Origin: Flavobacteriaceae bacterium CRH
GTDB taxonomy: Bacteria; Bacteroidota; Bacteroidia; Flavobacteriales; Flavobacteriaceae
Length of the DNA: 64,000 nt
Direction of reading: 5' to 3'
Assembly (NCBI GenBank): GCA_001507425.1
Contig: LMAJ01000003.1
Location: 186,001 to 250,000 of the forward strand
Of the stretch, positions 15,823-24,341 are shown in pieces. The first letter of the stretch is position 1. Each line of letters opens with the position of its first letter. The notes beneath the pieces were generated by a model. It saw only the letters and a list, made by a program, of their open reading frames with translations. It was not told where the DNA came from and did not search any database. Made by a program: the position numbers and the translations under genes.

Positions 15823-16341
15823 ATGAAAATTTTAAAAACCATTTTTGCCGTTTTATTAATTGCCATTTCTACAACTTCATGCAGCGGAGACGACGGAACA
15901 GATGGACAAGAAGGAGCAAAAGGAACAGCAAATGTAATTTACAGCGCCTGGTTAACAGCTCCAACGGCAGTTGCAGAAACGATCGATGGTACTTCCGGAA
16001 TGTCAACGTCTATTAATGCACCTGAATTATCAGCAGACATTCTTGCAAAAGGAACCATACTGGTTTATGTATCTTTTGGAACAGGTACTTATACATTGCC
16101 TTATACATCAACAGCAGGTGGCTTTGTTAATACAATTACAGTTATTTCTAATTTACAGAAAATCAAACTATTCAGATTCAGACATGACGGAGGAGGAACG
16201 GTAAACCTTCCAACATCTCTTAGCTGGCGCTATATTTTAATTCCCGGAGGTACTGTTGCTGCTACAGCAAAAGCGGCAAAAACAGATTATTCTAAAATGA
16301 GTTACGAAGAGGTTTGTGCGCATTTTAATATTCAACCATAG
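15823..16341 (+). CDS. Lipoprotein with a short collagen-like stretch
   Basis: A 172-aa lipoprotein: MKILKTIFAVLLIAISTTSC with lipid Cys20, then GDDGTDGQEGAKG, a short Gly-X-Y run like the collagen-like leaders of many Bacteroidota lipoproteins. The remaining beta-rich domain (NVIYSAWLTAP ... SLSWRYILIPGG) is not recognised. The C-terminus has MSYEEVCAHFNIQP. It is probably at the cell surface, since an acidic patch after the Cys can act as an export signal (family knowledge). The next gene has a similar signal peptide, and the two-component regulator gene is divergent to it. Confidence 0.7.
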   Translation: MKILKTIFAVLLIAISTTSCSGDDGTDGQEGAKGTANVIYSAWLTAPTAVAETIDGTSGMSTSINAPELSADILAKGTILVYVSFGTGTYTLPYTSTAGGFVNTITVISNLQKIKLFRFRHDGGGTVNLPTSLSWRYILIPGGTVAATAKAAKTDYSKMSYEEVCAHFNIQP

Positions 16342-16405
16342 TTTCTGAAAAAGAAAACAATACAATCAACGAAACCAATATAATAACCAATTAAATTACA
16401 TTATT

Positions 16406-16999
16406 ATGAAAACTTTAAAAACACTTTTTACCATTTTATTCGTTGCGCTTATTACATTTTCATGCAGCAGCGACGACGACACACCAGACCCAATTAAATA
16501 TGCAGAAGAAAATCCTTTAGATGCTTATATGGCAGGTTCAGGATTTAGCCAAAAAGCGGTTGACGTAAAAAACTCAGGAATTTACGAATATGGTTTTAGT
16601 TTTAAACCAACGGTAACGGGAAAAATAAACGCTCTTGTCGTGAAAATTCCAGATGTGAATTCGGCTTTAAGAATTACGTTATGGGATGCTGCAACCAAAA
16701 CGGTTATCAAATCTGAAACGGTCAATGTAGCCACAGCCAATGTTACTGTCGAAAAAACCATTACACCAATCGCGCTTACTAAAGACAAAGAATATTTTTT
16801 TACCGTAAACAGCGATGACTGGATCAACAGAACAAAAACGGACGGATCTGCAACGACATATCCTATTGTAGCCGGAAATATCACGATAACAGGGTATGCT
16901 TATATCTCAAGTACAGCGACAGAAACGCTATTTCCAACCAATATTCGTAATACCTATTATGCGGGAGATATGACTTTTAAATTTCAACAAACGGAATAA
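16406..16999 (+). CDS. Lipoprotein with a DUF4082-like domain
   Basis: A 197-aa lipoprotein. The signal MKTLKTLFTILFVALITFSC ends in lipid Cys20, followed by an SSDDD acidic tag typical of surface-exported lipoproteins. The domain (about 45-195) has FSFKPTVTGKINALVVKIPD, LRITLWDAATKTVI, LTKDKEYFFTVNSDDW and NTYYAGDMTFKF, which resembles the DUF4082 beta-sandwich. It lies 64 bases after the collagen-like lipoprotein gene, probably in one transcript closed by the hairpin at 17029. Confidence 0.75.
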   Translation: MKTLKTLFTILFVALITFSCSSDDDTPDPIKYAEENPLDAYMAGSGFSQKAVDVKNSGIYEYGFSFKPTVTGKINALVVKIPDVNSALRITLWDAATKTVIKSETVNVATANVTVEKTITPIALTKDKEYFFTVNSDDWINRTKTDGSATTYPIVAGNITITGYAYISSTATETLFPTNIRNTYYAGDMTFKFQQTE

Positions 17000-17028
17000 G
17001 TAATTTGTTAGATAGTTTTGAATTAGTT

Positions 17029-17061
17029 TTAAAAGGTTTGGCGTAAGTCAGGCCTTTTTTT
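17029..17061 (+). terminator. Rho-independent terminator
   Basis: AAAAGGTTTGGC, a GTAA loop, GTCAGGCC and a long T run. It is nearly the same sequence as the trxA terminator at 12618. Confidence 0.8.
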
Positions 17062-17168
17062 CTTTATAATTTTTTTGCCAAAGATTAAAAGGATTTTTTT
17101 AATCTGTGAAAATCATTTAATCTGTGGCAAACTTTTTTTATTTTTAACGAATCTTATATTCCTTAAAA

Positions 17169-19745
17169 ATGAAAATTTCTTACTGCTTTCTTGCTTTTTT
17201 TATGTTGACAAATGTTGGCTTTTCGCAATCAAAACCGAAAGAAAAATTTTTAGTAGAAAATGGCGTTTCAGAACAATTGGCTAATTTTAGAAAATATCAG
17301 ATTTCTGATTTGGGTTATGAACTTTTATTTGAAATTCCGAACCAGAAAAATGAAAACATTAATTCTAAATTAGATTTAAATCTGGTTTTAAAGGATTTAA
17401 GCCAGCCGTTAGTTCTGGATTTTAAAGAGAAATCCGAAAATATAAAATCAATTTTGGTAAATGGAAAAAACAGTGTAATCAATCACGAAGATGGACATGT
17501 TTTTATAAATCAAAAAGATTTAATTTTAGGAAAAAACACCATCAGCATTTCGTTTATTGCCGGTAATTTATCTTTAAATCGCAATGATGATTTCCTGTAT
17601 ACTTTATTAGTTCCGGATCGCGCCAGTACATTGTTTCCGTGTTTTGATCAGCCGGATATTAAAGCGACTTATCAATTAAGTTTGACCGTTCCTAAAGATT
17701 GGTCCGTTTTGGCTGGAGCCGATGTAAAAGACAAAGTAGAAAAAGGCAATTTTACAGCTTATAATTTTAAGGAATCAGATAAAATGAGTACGTATCTGTT
17801 TTCATTTGTTGCCGGGAAATTTAAAAGTGTAACACAGAAACCAGGAAATTTAGAAATGACAATGTTGTATCGCGAAAACAATACTGAAAAGATACAAACC
17901 AGCACCGATACTATTTTTAAACTCCACCAACAATCGCTGGATTTTTTAGAAAAATATACCAATTATAAATTTCCTTTTCAGAAGTTAGATTTTGCTTCGA
18001 TTCCGGTTTTTCAATATGGTGGAATGGAACATGTTGGCGCCATTCAATACAGAGAATCGACTTTGTTTCTGGATAACAGCACAACCGACAGCGAGAAATT
18101 AGATCGTGCAAAACTGATTGCGCATGAAACATCTCACATGTGGTTTGGCGATTTAGTTACGATGAAATGGTTTGACGACGTTTGGATGAAAGAAGTATTT
18201 GCCAATTTCATGGCTGATAAAATCATGAATCCTATTTTCCCGAAAGTCAATCATAATCTGCAGTTTTTTAGTGCGCATTATGCGGGCGCTTTCGCGGAAG
18301 ACCGATCGTTAGGAACACATCCGATAAAACAACATTTGGCAAATTTAAAAGATGCAGGCTCACTTTACGGAAGCATTATTTACAACAAAGCCCCAATTAT
18401 GATGCGCCAGCTTGAAGCTTCAATGGGAAAAGAAGCTTTCCAGAAAGGAATTGAAAAATACATTCAAAAATACGCCAACGATAATGCCGATTGGAATAAT
18501 TTAATAGAAATTCTGGATGCTGAAACCCCGCTCGACATGAAAAAATGGAGTGAAGTTTGGGTCAACAAATCCGGAAGAGCCATTTTTACAGATAAAATTA
18601 TTTACGATACTCAAAACCGAATCAAAAAATTTGAAATTGAGCAAAAAGCAGAAGATAAATCAAATAATATCTGGCCGCAGGTTTTTCAGATTGGTTTAGT
18701 TTATGCAGATAATGTTAAGGTTGTAAATGTTACTATAAAAGATAAAAATCTTCTTTTGAAAGAAACAATTGGACTTGAAAAACCGCTTCATATCATTTAC
18801 AATTATAATGGTTTTGGTTACGGCGTTTTTCCGCTTGACGGGAATAATTTAGATTATGTTTCGACTTTAAAAGATGAGGTTGCAAGAGCGTCAATTTATA
18901 GTAATCTTTATGAAAATATGTTAATTAGAAATGTTGCGCCAACAAATGCTTTTGATTGTTTTTTGAAAGGAATTCAGACAGAAGAAAATGAATTGGTTTT
19001 GAAAATTGCATCGAATAATCTCAATTCAGTTTTTTGGAGATTCTTTACAGAAAAGCAACAAAACAAAGTTCAAAAACAATTGGAAGATATTTTGTACGAA
19101 CGTCTTCAAACTAATTTGTCGGCCAATATCAAAAAGACATTATTTAATTTATTCAGCTCAATCGCGTATTCAGATTCGGCGAAAGCTAAATTATATCAAA
19201 TTTGGAATAAAGAAATTGTGATTCCGAATTTGAAACTAAACGAAGACGATTACACGAATATCGCAATGAACCTGGCAATTTTTAAACATGAAAAAGCAGC
19301 TGAAATTCTGGAGAAAACAAGAACCACAATTACAAATCCGGACAAACAGAAACGTTTTGAATTCCTGCTTCCGTCGTTATCAAAAGATGAATCGGTTCGA
19401 AATGCCTTTATCGAATCTTTAAAAGACGATAAAAACAGAGAAAAAGAATCCTGGGTTTCTGTTGGCTTATCAAATTTTCATCATCCGTTGCGTCAGGAAA
19501 GTGCGCAAAAATATCTCAGATTTTCATTAGATTTGAAAGAAGAAATACAGCATACCGGAGATATTTTCTTCCCGAAAGACTGGTTGAATAATACGATTGG
19601 AAAATATTCTTCTAAATATGCTTTTGATGAAGTACAGCGATTCTTAAAAGAAAACCCTAATTTTAGTCCGATATTAAAACGAAAACTGTTGCAGGCGACA
19701 GACGGGTTATATCGTGCACAAAATATTAAAAAAGAAACCGAATGA
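17169..19745 (+). CDS. M1-family zinc aminopeptidase
   Basis: An 858-aa peptidase with a Sec signal peptide (MKISYCFLAFFMLTNVGFSQ). The zinc site is HETSH at residues 319-323 with Glu342 in WMKEVFANF, i.e. HEXXH-x18-E. The substrate-binding motif, normally GxMEN, reads GGMEHVGAIQYRE at 284-296. The N-terminal beta domain includes PDRASTLFPCFDQPDIKATY. The C-terminal helical domain (about 560-858) is typical of full-length M1 enzymes. It removes N-terminal residues from peptides, here in the periplasm or outside. It overlaps the DUF58 gene by 4 bases (ATGA), so the two are coupled. Confidence 0.92.
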   Translation: MKISYCFLAFFMLTNVGFSQSKPKEKFLVENGVSEQLANFRKYQISDLGYELLFEIPNQKNENINSKLDLNLVLKDLSQPLVLDFKEKSENIKSILVNGKNSVINHEDGHVFINQKDLILGKNTISISFIAGNLSLNRNDDFLYTLLVPDRASTLFPCFDQPDIKATYQLSLTVPKDWSVLAGADVKDKVEKGNFTAYNFKESDKMSTYLFSFVAGKFKSVTQKPGNLEMTMLYRENNTEKIQTSTDTIFKLHQQSLDFLEKYTNYKFPFQKLDFASIPVFQYGGMEHVGAIQYRESTLFLDNSTTDSEKLDRAKLIAHETSHMWFGDLVTMKWFDDVWMKEVFANFMADKIMNPIFPKVNHNLQFFSAHYAGAFAEDRSLGTHPIKQHLANLKDAGSLYGSIIYNKAPIMMRQLEASMGKEAFQKGIEKYIQKYANDNADWNNLIEILDAETPLDMKKWSEVWVNKSGRAIFTDKIIYDTQNRIKKFEIEQKAEDKSNNIWPQVFQIGLVYADNVKVVNVTIKDKNLLLKETIGLEKPLHIIYNYNGFGYGVFPLDGNNLDYVSTLKDEVARASIYSNLYENMLIRNVAPTNAFDCFLKGIQTEENELVLKIASNNLNSVFWRFFTEKQQNKVQKQLEDILYERLQTNLSANIKKTLFNLFSSIAYSDSAKAKLYQIWNKEIVIPNLKLNEDDYTNIAMNLAIFKHEKAAEILEKTRTTITNPDKQKRFEFLLPSLSKDESVRNAFIESLKDDKNREKESWVSVGLSNFHHPLRQESAQKYLRFSLDLKEEIQHTGDIFFPKDWLNNTIGKYSSKYAFDEVQRFLKENPNFSPILKRKLLQATDGLYRAQNIKKETE

Positions 19746-20668
19746 AAATCGAATCGGAAATAGAGAAAGTTTCAAGTTTTCAGCATCTCGAAATGCTGGC
19801 CAATCAGGTTGTAGAAGGTTTTATATCCGGAATGCACAAAAGTCCGTTTCACGGATTTTCGGCTGAATTTGCGGAGCATAAAGTGTATAACGCCGGAGAA
19901 AGTACCAAACACATCGATTGGAAATTGTTTGCCAAAACTGATCGTTTGTACACGAAACGTTTTGAGGAAGAAACCAATTTACGCTGTCATATTATTGTAG
20001 ACAATTCATCGTCGATGCATTATCCGGAACTAAAATCGAATCAGCCTTTTTATGAAAAAAAGATTGGTTTTGCAGTTTTGGCGTCGGCAGTTTTAATGAA
20101 TATTTTGAAAAAACAGCGCGATGCCGTTGGTTTAAGCGTTTTCTCAGACAATTATGAATATTATGCGCCCGAAAAAGGAAGCGATCGCCATCATAGAATG
20201 CTGTTGAATAAATTAGAGCAATTATTGGTACAGCCAAAAGTCAAAAAAACGACCGATACAATAACGTATTTGCATCAAATTGCTGAGAAAATGCACCGTC
20301 GTTCGATGATAATCCTGTTTACCGATATGTTTCAGCCAGAAGACGACGAAAAGCTTTTTAATGCATTGCAACATTTAAAACATAACAAACATAAAGTGGT
20401 CTTATTTCATGTTGTAGACAATGAAACAGAGCTAAAATTTGAGTTTGATAATACGCCAAGAAAGTTTATTGACTTAGAATCAGGCGAAGAAGTGTCGATT
20501 TTTGCAGATAATGTAAAAGTAGAATATGAAAAAAGAGCAGGAGAGTACTTTAAAAACTTAGCATTAACGTGCGCGAAGAATCAAATTAAGTACGTTCCGG
20601 TTAATGTTGGCGACAATTTTGAAAAAATATTGACTACATATTTAGTTGAAAAACAAAACTTTGGCTAA
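19742..20668 (+). CDS. DUF58 (vWA-like) domain protein
   Basis: A 308-aa cytoplasmic protein of the DUF58 family. The family hallmark is in GFSAEFAEHKVYNAGESTKH followed by IDWKLFAKTDRLYTKRFEEE. A von Willebrand A-like metal-binding segment follows, with HIIVDNSSSMHYP (DxSxS type). MoxR AAA+ ATPases are the common partners of DUF58 proteins, but no moxR gene is in the window. The gene overlaps the M1 peptidase gene by 4 bases, an unusual pairing. The stop at 20668 is followed by the tRNA-Asp promoter. Confidence 0.88.
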   Translation: MKIESEIEKVSSFQHLEMLANQVVEGFISGMHKSPFHGFSAEFAEHKVYNAGESTKHIDWKLFAKTDRLYTKRFEEETNLRCHIIVDNSSSMHYPELKSNQPFYEKKIGFAVLASAVLMNILKKQRDAVGLSVFSDNYEYYAPEKGSDRHHRMLLNKLEQLLVQPKVKKTTDTITYLHQIAEKMHRRSMIILFTDMFQPEDDEKLFNALQHLKHNKHKVVLFHVVDNETELKFEFDNTPRKFIDLESGEEVSIFADNVKVEYEKRAGEYFKNLALTCAKNQIKYVPVNVGDNFEKILTTYLVEKQNFG

Positions 20669-20706
20669 GGAATTAAAAATTAATTCAATTTTTTTTATCA
20701 AAACAC

Positions 20707-20736
20707 TTGCAGAAATGAAATTCTGTACTATCTTTG
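20707..20736 (+). promoter_or_regulatory. Promoter of tRNA-Asp copy 1
   Basis: TTG at 20707-20709 and TATCTTTG at 20729-20736, separated by 19 bases. The second tRNA-Asp has the same geometry. Confidence 0.7.
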
Positions 20737-20754
20737 CAACCGCAATAACGCAGA

Positions 20755-20828
20755 GGTTTGGTAGTTCAGTTGGTTAGAATACATGCCTGTCACGCATGGG
20801 GTCGCGGGTTCGAGTCCCGTCCAGACCG
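20755..20828 (+). tRNA. tRNA-Asp (GTC), copy 1
   Basis: A 74-base cloverleaf: acceptor GGTTTGG/CCAGACC, D-arm GTTCAGTTGGTTAGAAT, anticodon arm CATGC-CTGTCAC-GCATG with GTC, and T-arm GCGGG-TTCGAGT-CCCGT. Discriminator G at 20828; no encoded CCA (CAA follows). It is identical in sequence to the copy at 21533. Confidence 0.97.
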
Positions 20829-20839
20829 CAATATTGGGG

Positions 20840-20868
20840 AAAGCCTTTCGTAACAGAAAGGCTTTTTT
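20840..20868 (+). terminator. Terminator of tRNA-Asp copy 1
   Basis: AAAGCCTTTC and GAAAGGCTTTTTT form a 10-bp stem with a T tail, 12 bases after the tRNA. Confidence 0.85.
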
Positions 20869-20904
20869 GCCCAAATACGGTATCTAAGATTAGTTGTGTT
20901 GTTT

Positions 20905-20985
20905 TGCTACGACTTTGTAACTCGTAGCTGGTTTAGTAGTTAGACCAATGAAAAGCTTTCCACTTTTGTGGATGGCTTTTTTGAT
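20905..20985 (+). other. Hairpin plus terminator without a gene; possible tRNA-Asp relic or small RNA
   Basis: GCTACGA ... TCGTAGC forms a 7-bp stem near 20907-20930. A strong terminator-like hairpin, AAAAGCTTTCCAC/GTGGATGGCTTTTTT, follows at 20951-20982. In between, GGTTTAGTAGTTAGACCAAT resembles fragments of the tRNA-Asp gene (GGTTTGGTAGTTC and AGACC). A decayed tRNA copy or an independent small RNA are both possible. Confidence 0.35.
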
Positions 20986-21150
20986 TTATAGCCTTTTTGG
21001 GAAAGGCAAATTCCAAAATTTTAAATTTTAAATTCCAATTTTTTATCAGCAAACACGCTAAGATTTACGCATCCCGAAGCCTCGGGACGCAAAGTCTTTT
21101 AAGTTTTGCGGACTTTGTGTTTACAATCATTTATTAAATTAGATTTTAAA

Positions 21151-21321
21151 CATAGCCCGTGGTTTCAACCACGGGGACACAATCATGTATACAATCCGTA
21201 TCCGTGTGGATTCAACCACGGGGACACAATCCTGTATGCAATCCGTATCCCTGTGGATTCAACCATGGGGAGACAATCATGTATACAATCCGTATCTCCG
21301 TGGTTGAAACCACGGGCTATG
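21151..21321. repeat. REP-like cluster: four 'ccgtggtttcaaccacgg' hairpins
   Basis: Three units of about 46-48 bases start near 21158, 21203 and 21250, each with a TGG(T/A)TTCAACCA palindrome followed by GGGGACACAATC and ATACAATCCGTATC or variants. A fourth hairpin, CCGTGGTTGAAACCACGG, closes the array at 21298-21315. The outer ends CATAGCCCGTGGTTT (21151-21165) and AAACCACGGGCTATG (21307-21321) are perfect inverted repeats. The repeated unit has no variable spacer, so it is not CRISPR. The rest of 20869-21532 holds no gene. Confidence 0.8.
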
Positions 21322-21483
21322 TTTAGGAAGATGATTGATATTTATGTACGAAAAACCTTTGCCAAAGTTTTAAAATTTTGCCAAAGGCTTAGGGATTTAA
21401 TCGAAATTTGGTTCCGAAGCTTCGGGATAAAATATTGAAATTTAGTTGATTAAAATTTTCTCAATTTTAATTCGCAAAAACCC

Positions 21484-21513
21484 TTGCAGAATCAAAGATC
21501 TATTGTATTTTTG
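21484..21513 (+). promoter_or_regulatory. Promoter of tRNA-Asp copy 2
   Basis: TTG at 21484-21486 and TATTTTTG at 21506-21513, with a 19-base spacer, the same layout as copy 1. Confidence 0.7.
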
Positions 21514-21532
21514 CACTCACAATAACGCAGTT

Positions 21533-21606
21533 GGTTTGGTAGTTCAGTTGGTTAGAATACATGCCTGTCACGCATGGGGTCGCGGGTTCGAGTCCCGTCC
21601 AGACCG
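21533..21606 (+). tRNA. tRNA-Asp (GTC), copy 2
   Basis: 74 bases, identical to the tRNA at 20755 with the same GTC anticodon. The upstream CAATAACGCAG and downstream CAATATTGG are also shared, so the gene was copied with short flanks. Confidence 0.97.
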
Positions 21607-21617
21607 CAATATTGGAA

Positions 21618-21647
21618 GAAGCCTTTCTTAACGGAAAGGCTTTTTTA
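21618..21647 (+). terminator. Terminator of tRNA-Asp copy 2
   Basis: GAAGCCTTTC and GGAAAGGCTTTTTT form the stem and T tail, 12 bases after the tRNA. Confidence 0.85.
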
Positions 21648-21785
21648 TTTTAGAAATTCTTCTAAAATAAATTCCAAATAATAAATTCCAAATTCCAAAC
21701 TACCAATGTTCTAATTGGAATTTGAAATTTTAAAATATTGGAATTTAATTTTCCCTATTTTTATATACCGCAAGGAATTATTTCA

Positions 21786-22607
21786 ATGGAACAATCAAAT
21801 CATAAAGTAGACAAGTATTATATCAAAAAAGTAGATGCCGATAAAAAAAGCATTTATTGTCATCACGATTTAATGGGAGAATTGTTGGTTCCGACACACA
21901 AGCACGATAAAGCACAAATGTTGTATGCGGAAGGTGATGTAGTTTTTGTAACGACTGAAACCAAAACGTATTTTTTACCTGCAAGACATTTTATCTGGAT
22001 TCCGAGTGGCATTGAACACAGTATTCAGCCAAAGTCTGAAAACGTGATGATGCGAAACTTGTATTTTCCGGTAGAAAAAAATGAAGATACTTTTTATCAA
22101 AATGAAGGCATTTATCCTGTCAATAATTTACTGCTGCAGATGATGCTTTTTACCAATCAATGGAATGGGGATTTAAAAAAAGGAAGTCCAAATTTTGTGA
22201 TTGCAAAAGCGATAAAAGCGATTCTTCCTCAAATATGTTTAACGAATTTACCTCTCGAATTGCCTTTGCCTAAAGATGCTCGTTTGGGTAAAATCCTCCG
22301 ACATGTTGAAAATAATTTAGGAGAAACAATTCTGTTTGCCGATGTTGCTCACGAATTTGGGTACAGCGAACGTTCATTGTATCGCTTGTTTCAAAAAGAC
22401 CTTAAAATGTCATTCATTCAATATTATACTATACGACGAATCTTAAAAGCTATAGAGCTTTTATTAGAGAGAAAGCTTTCGGTAAAAGAGGTGGCGCAGG
22501 AAGTTGGTTATAGCAGTGTTCCTACTTTTAGCAACACGTTTTTCAAGATTTTAGGGCAAAGACCTTCCGATTACTTGAATGGAGAAGAGATTTTAGAAAG
22601 AAAATAA
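21786..22607 (+). CDS. AraC-family transcriptional regulator with cupin sensor
   Basis: A 273-aa regulator. The N-terminal cupin-like sensor (about 20-110) has LLVPTHKHDKAQMLYAEGDV and HFIWIPSGIEHSIQP. The C-terminal double helix-turn-helix (about 170-268) has ADVAHEFGYSERSLYRLFQK and VKEVAQEVGYSSVPTFSNTF. I prefer the ATG at 21786 (MEQSNHKVDKYYIKK) to the one at 21738, whose 16 extra residues look like leader DNA. It lies upstream of, and in line with, a TolC/EmrA/EmrB-type efflux operon 287 bases away, so it is probably its local regulator; the effector is unknown. Confidence 0.9.
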   Translation: MEQSNHKVDKYYIKKVDADKKSIYCHHDLMGELLVPTHKHDKAQMLYAEGDVVFVTTETKTYFLPARHFIWIPSGIEHSIQPKSENVMMRNLYFPVEKNEDTFYQNEGIYPVNNLLLQMMLFTNQWNGDLKKGSPNFVIAKAIKAILPQICLTNLPLELPLPKDARLGKILRHVENNLGETILFADVAHEFGYSERSLYRLFQKDLKMSFIQYYTIRRILKAIELLLERKLSVKEVAQEVGYSSVPTFSNTFFKILGQRPSDYLNGEEILERK

Positions 22608-22890
22608 TTTTTGTTTTTCACGCAGATTTAAGCAGATTATCTTTGATATTCCTCTCGGAAATTTAGCAGAAAAAAAATAAAATCTGCGTCATCTGCCTAA
22701 ATCCTTTTTAAATCTGCGTGAAACCCTTAAATCTTATGTTTTTTTTAACGTTTTGTTTTTCAGTGATTTAATATAACGTTTTCGAAAAATAATATTTTAA
22801 CATTTGTCCGAAATGAATATGTTATTGACTTTTTAGAATTATCAGTCAACGAAAAAATGCAGGAACTTTGCAGCATAAAATTATTTACAT
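22608..22890. repeat. Intergenic 'cacgcagatttaagcagat' repeat before the efflux operon
   Basis: CACGCAGATTTAAGCAGATT near 22619 is answered by inverted copies AATCTGCGTCATCTGCC and AAATCTGCGTGAAAC near 22680-22726, the same family as 12713-12816. A -7-like GAACTTTG at 22863-22870 (one mismatch to TAnnTTTG) may start the efflux transcript. Confidence 0.6.
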
Positions 22891-22894
22891 ATTC

Positions 22895-24250
22895 ATGTTC
22901 CTTAAAATAACAAATTCTACAGAAGATTGTTTTCTCAAAATCGTATTGCTATTTCTAATTGCGCTAACCTTTAATAGTTTGCAAGCTCAGGAAATTCATT
23001 CGGTTTCGTTGAAAGAAGCAGTGAAACTGGCTAAAGAAAACAATAAAAAAATCATTAGATCTCAACTAGAGATCACGCTCTCTGAGCAAAACATCAAAGA
23101 AACAAAAGAACTCCGTTTGCCGGATATCGAATTAAACGGCGAATATTCCAGAATTACCAACATAACAGAATTCAAAGGAAATGGTTTCTTAAATGGTAAA
23201 GAAGTAACGAAGGCAATTCCAGAAATTTATCAGGTTAATTCAAAATTTGAAATGCCAATTTATGCTGGAAACAAGATCAATAACGCCATCAAAATTGCCA
23301 ATCAGGAAAGTGAAATCGCTAAAATAAAAACGGAAAAAACCGAAAATGATATTGAGCTCGAAGTTGTGGCTAATTATCTTTCGATTTATAAAATGATGGA
23401 ACTTCAAAAGATTTTTGAGGAAAACATTAAAGAAGAAAAAAGCCGATTGAAAGAAGTTCAGTCGCTTCAAAAACACGGAACGATTACAAAAAATGAAGTT
23501 ATTCGGGCCGAATTACAACTTTCTGATCGTGAATTGAACTCGCTTACGAATTCTAAAAATATAAAAATCGCACTTCATGATTTAAAGACTTTGATTCAGA
23601 TTCCTGAAAATGAAGAAATAGTAATCGATACAACATCTAATATTGATGAAATGAAGGGTTTAGATCCGTATGATTTTTATTTGGAAAAAGCTTTTCAGAA
23701 TGAAGAAATGCGAATGGCGAGTCAGGAATTGAACATCAAAAAAACAGAATTGAAATTGGTTAAAGGAAATTATCTGCCAACGGTAAACTTCTTTGGAAAT
23801 TACGGTTTTTATTATCCGAACTATAAATTTTTTCCACCAAATCCTTATTTGTACACTTTAGGGCAAGTGGGTATCGAAGCCCATTTTGATATTTCGGCTT
23901 TGTATAAAAATAAAACCAAAGTGCAACAGGCTAATACAAAAATTGAGTGGGAGAAAATGCAGTCTGAAATTATAAAAGATGAAATTCAGGATAAGTTGTT
24001 TAAAGAGCATACCCAATATCAGGAAATCCTCGAAAAATTTGTGGTAGTAGATAAAGCGTTGGATTTAGCCAATGAAAATTACAGAATTGTAAAGCTAAAA
24101 TACTTAAACCAATTGGTTTTAATAACCGAAATGGTCGATGCTGATAATGCTTTACTTCAGGCAAAATATAACAAAATTTCTACCCGATTGGATGCTGTTC
24201 TAAAACATTATGAACTGCTTCATACAGCGGGAATGCTTCCGAAAAGTTAG
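22895..24250 (+). CDS. TolC-family outer-membrane efflux protein
   Basis: A 451-aa protein with a signal segment (CFLKIVLLFLIALTFNSLQA, about residues 12-31) and two long alpha-helical hairpin repeats of the OEP/TolC family. Typical blocks are VSLKEAVKLAKENNKKIIRS, VQSLQKHGTITKNEVIRAEL and a late ANENYRIVKLKYLNQLVL. It forms the outer-membrane duct of a tripartite pump. A TTG start at 22868 is also open, but it coincides with the likely promoter, so I chose the ATG at 22895. The HlyD/EmrA and MFS genes follow, 91 bases and then 1 base apart. Confidence 0.88.
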   Translation: MFLKITNSTEDCFLKIVLLFLIALTFNSLQAQEIHSVSLKEAVKLAKENNKKIIRSQLEITLSEQNIKETKELRLPDIELNGEYSRITNITEFKGNGFLNGKEVTKAIPEIYQVNSKFEMPIYAGNKINNAIKIANQESEIAKIKTEKTENDIELEVVANYLSIYKMMELQKIFEENIKEEKSRLKEVQSLQKHGTITKNEVIRAELQLSDRELNSLTNSKNIKIALHDLKTLIQIPENEEIVIDTTSNIDEMKGLDPYDFYLEKAFQNEEMRMASQELNIKKTELKLVKGNYLPTVNFFGNYGFYYPNYKFFPPNPYLYTLGQVGIEAHFDISALYKNKTKVQQANTKIEWEKMQSEIIKDEIQDKLFKEHTQYQEILEKFVVVDKALDLANENYRIVKLKYLNQLVLITEMVDADNALLQAKYNKISTRLDAVLKHYELLHTAGMLPKS

Positions 24251-24341
24251 ATGTTAGAGATTAAATGTTAGAAGAAAGAGGCAAGAAACAAGAATATAGA
24301 GAATAGAAAATAGAGAATAGACAAGAAAAGATATAGAATTT

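Noticed and set aside
21151..21321. CRISPR-like tandem units between the tRNAs
   Set aside because: The whole 46-48-base unit is repeated with no variable spacer, and the hairpins face both ways; it fits a REP-like cluster.
21446..21631. Open frame covering tRNA-Asp copy 2
   Set aside because: It reads through the tRNA and its promoter; the tRNA explains the conservation.
22868..22894. TTG start of the TolC-family gene
   Set aside because: It overlaps the likely -7 box; the ATG at 22895 is preferred.
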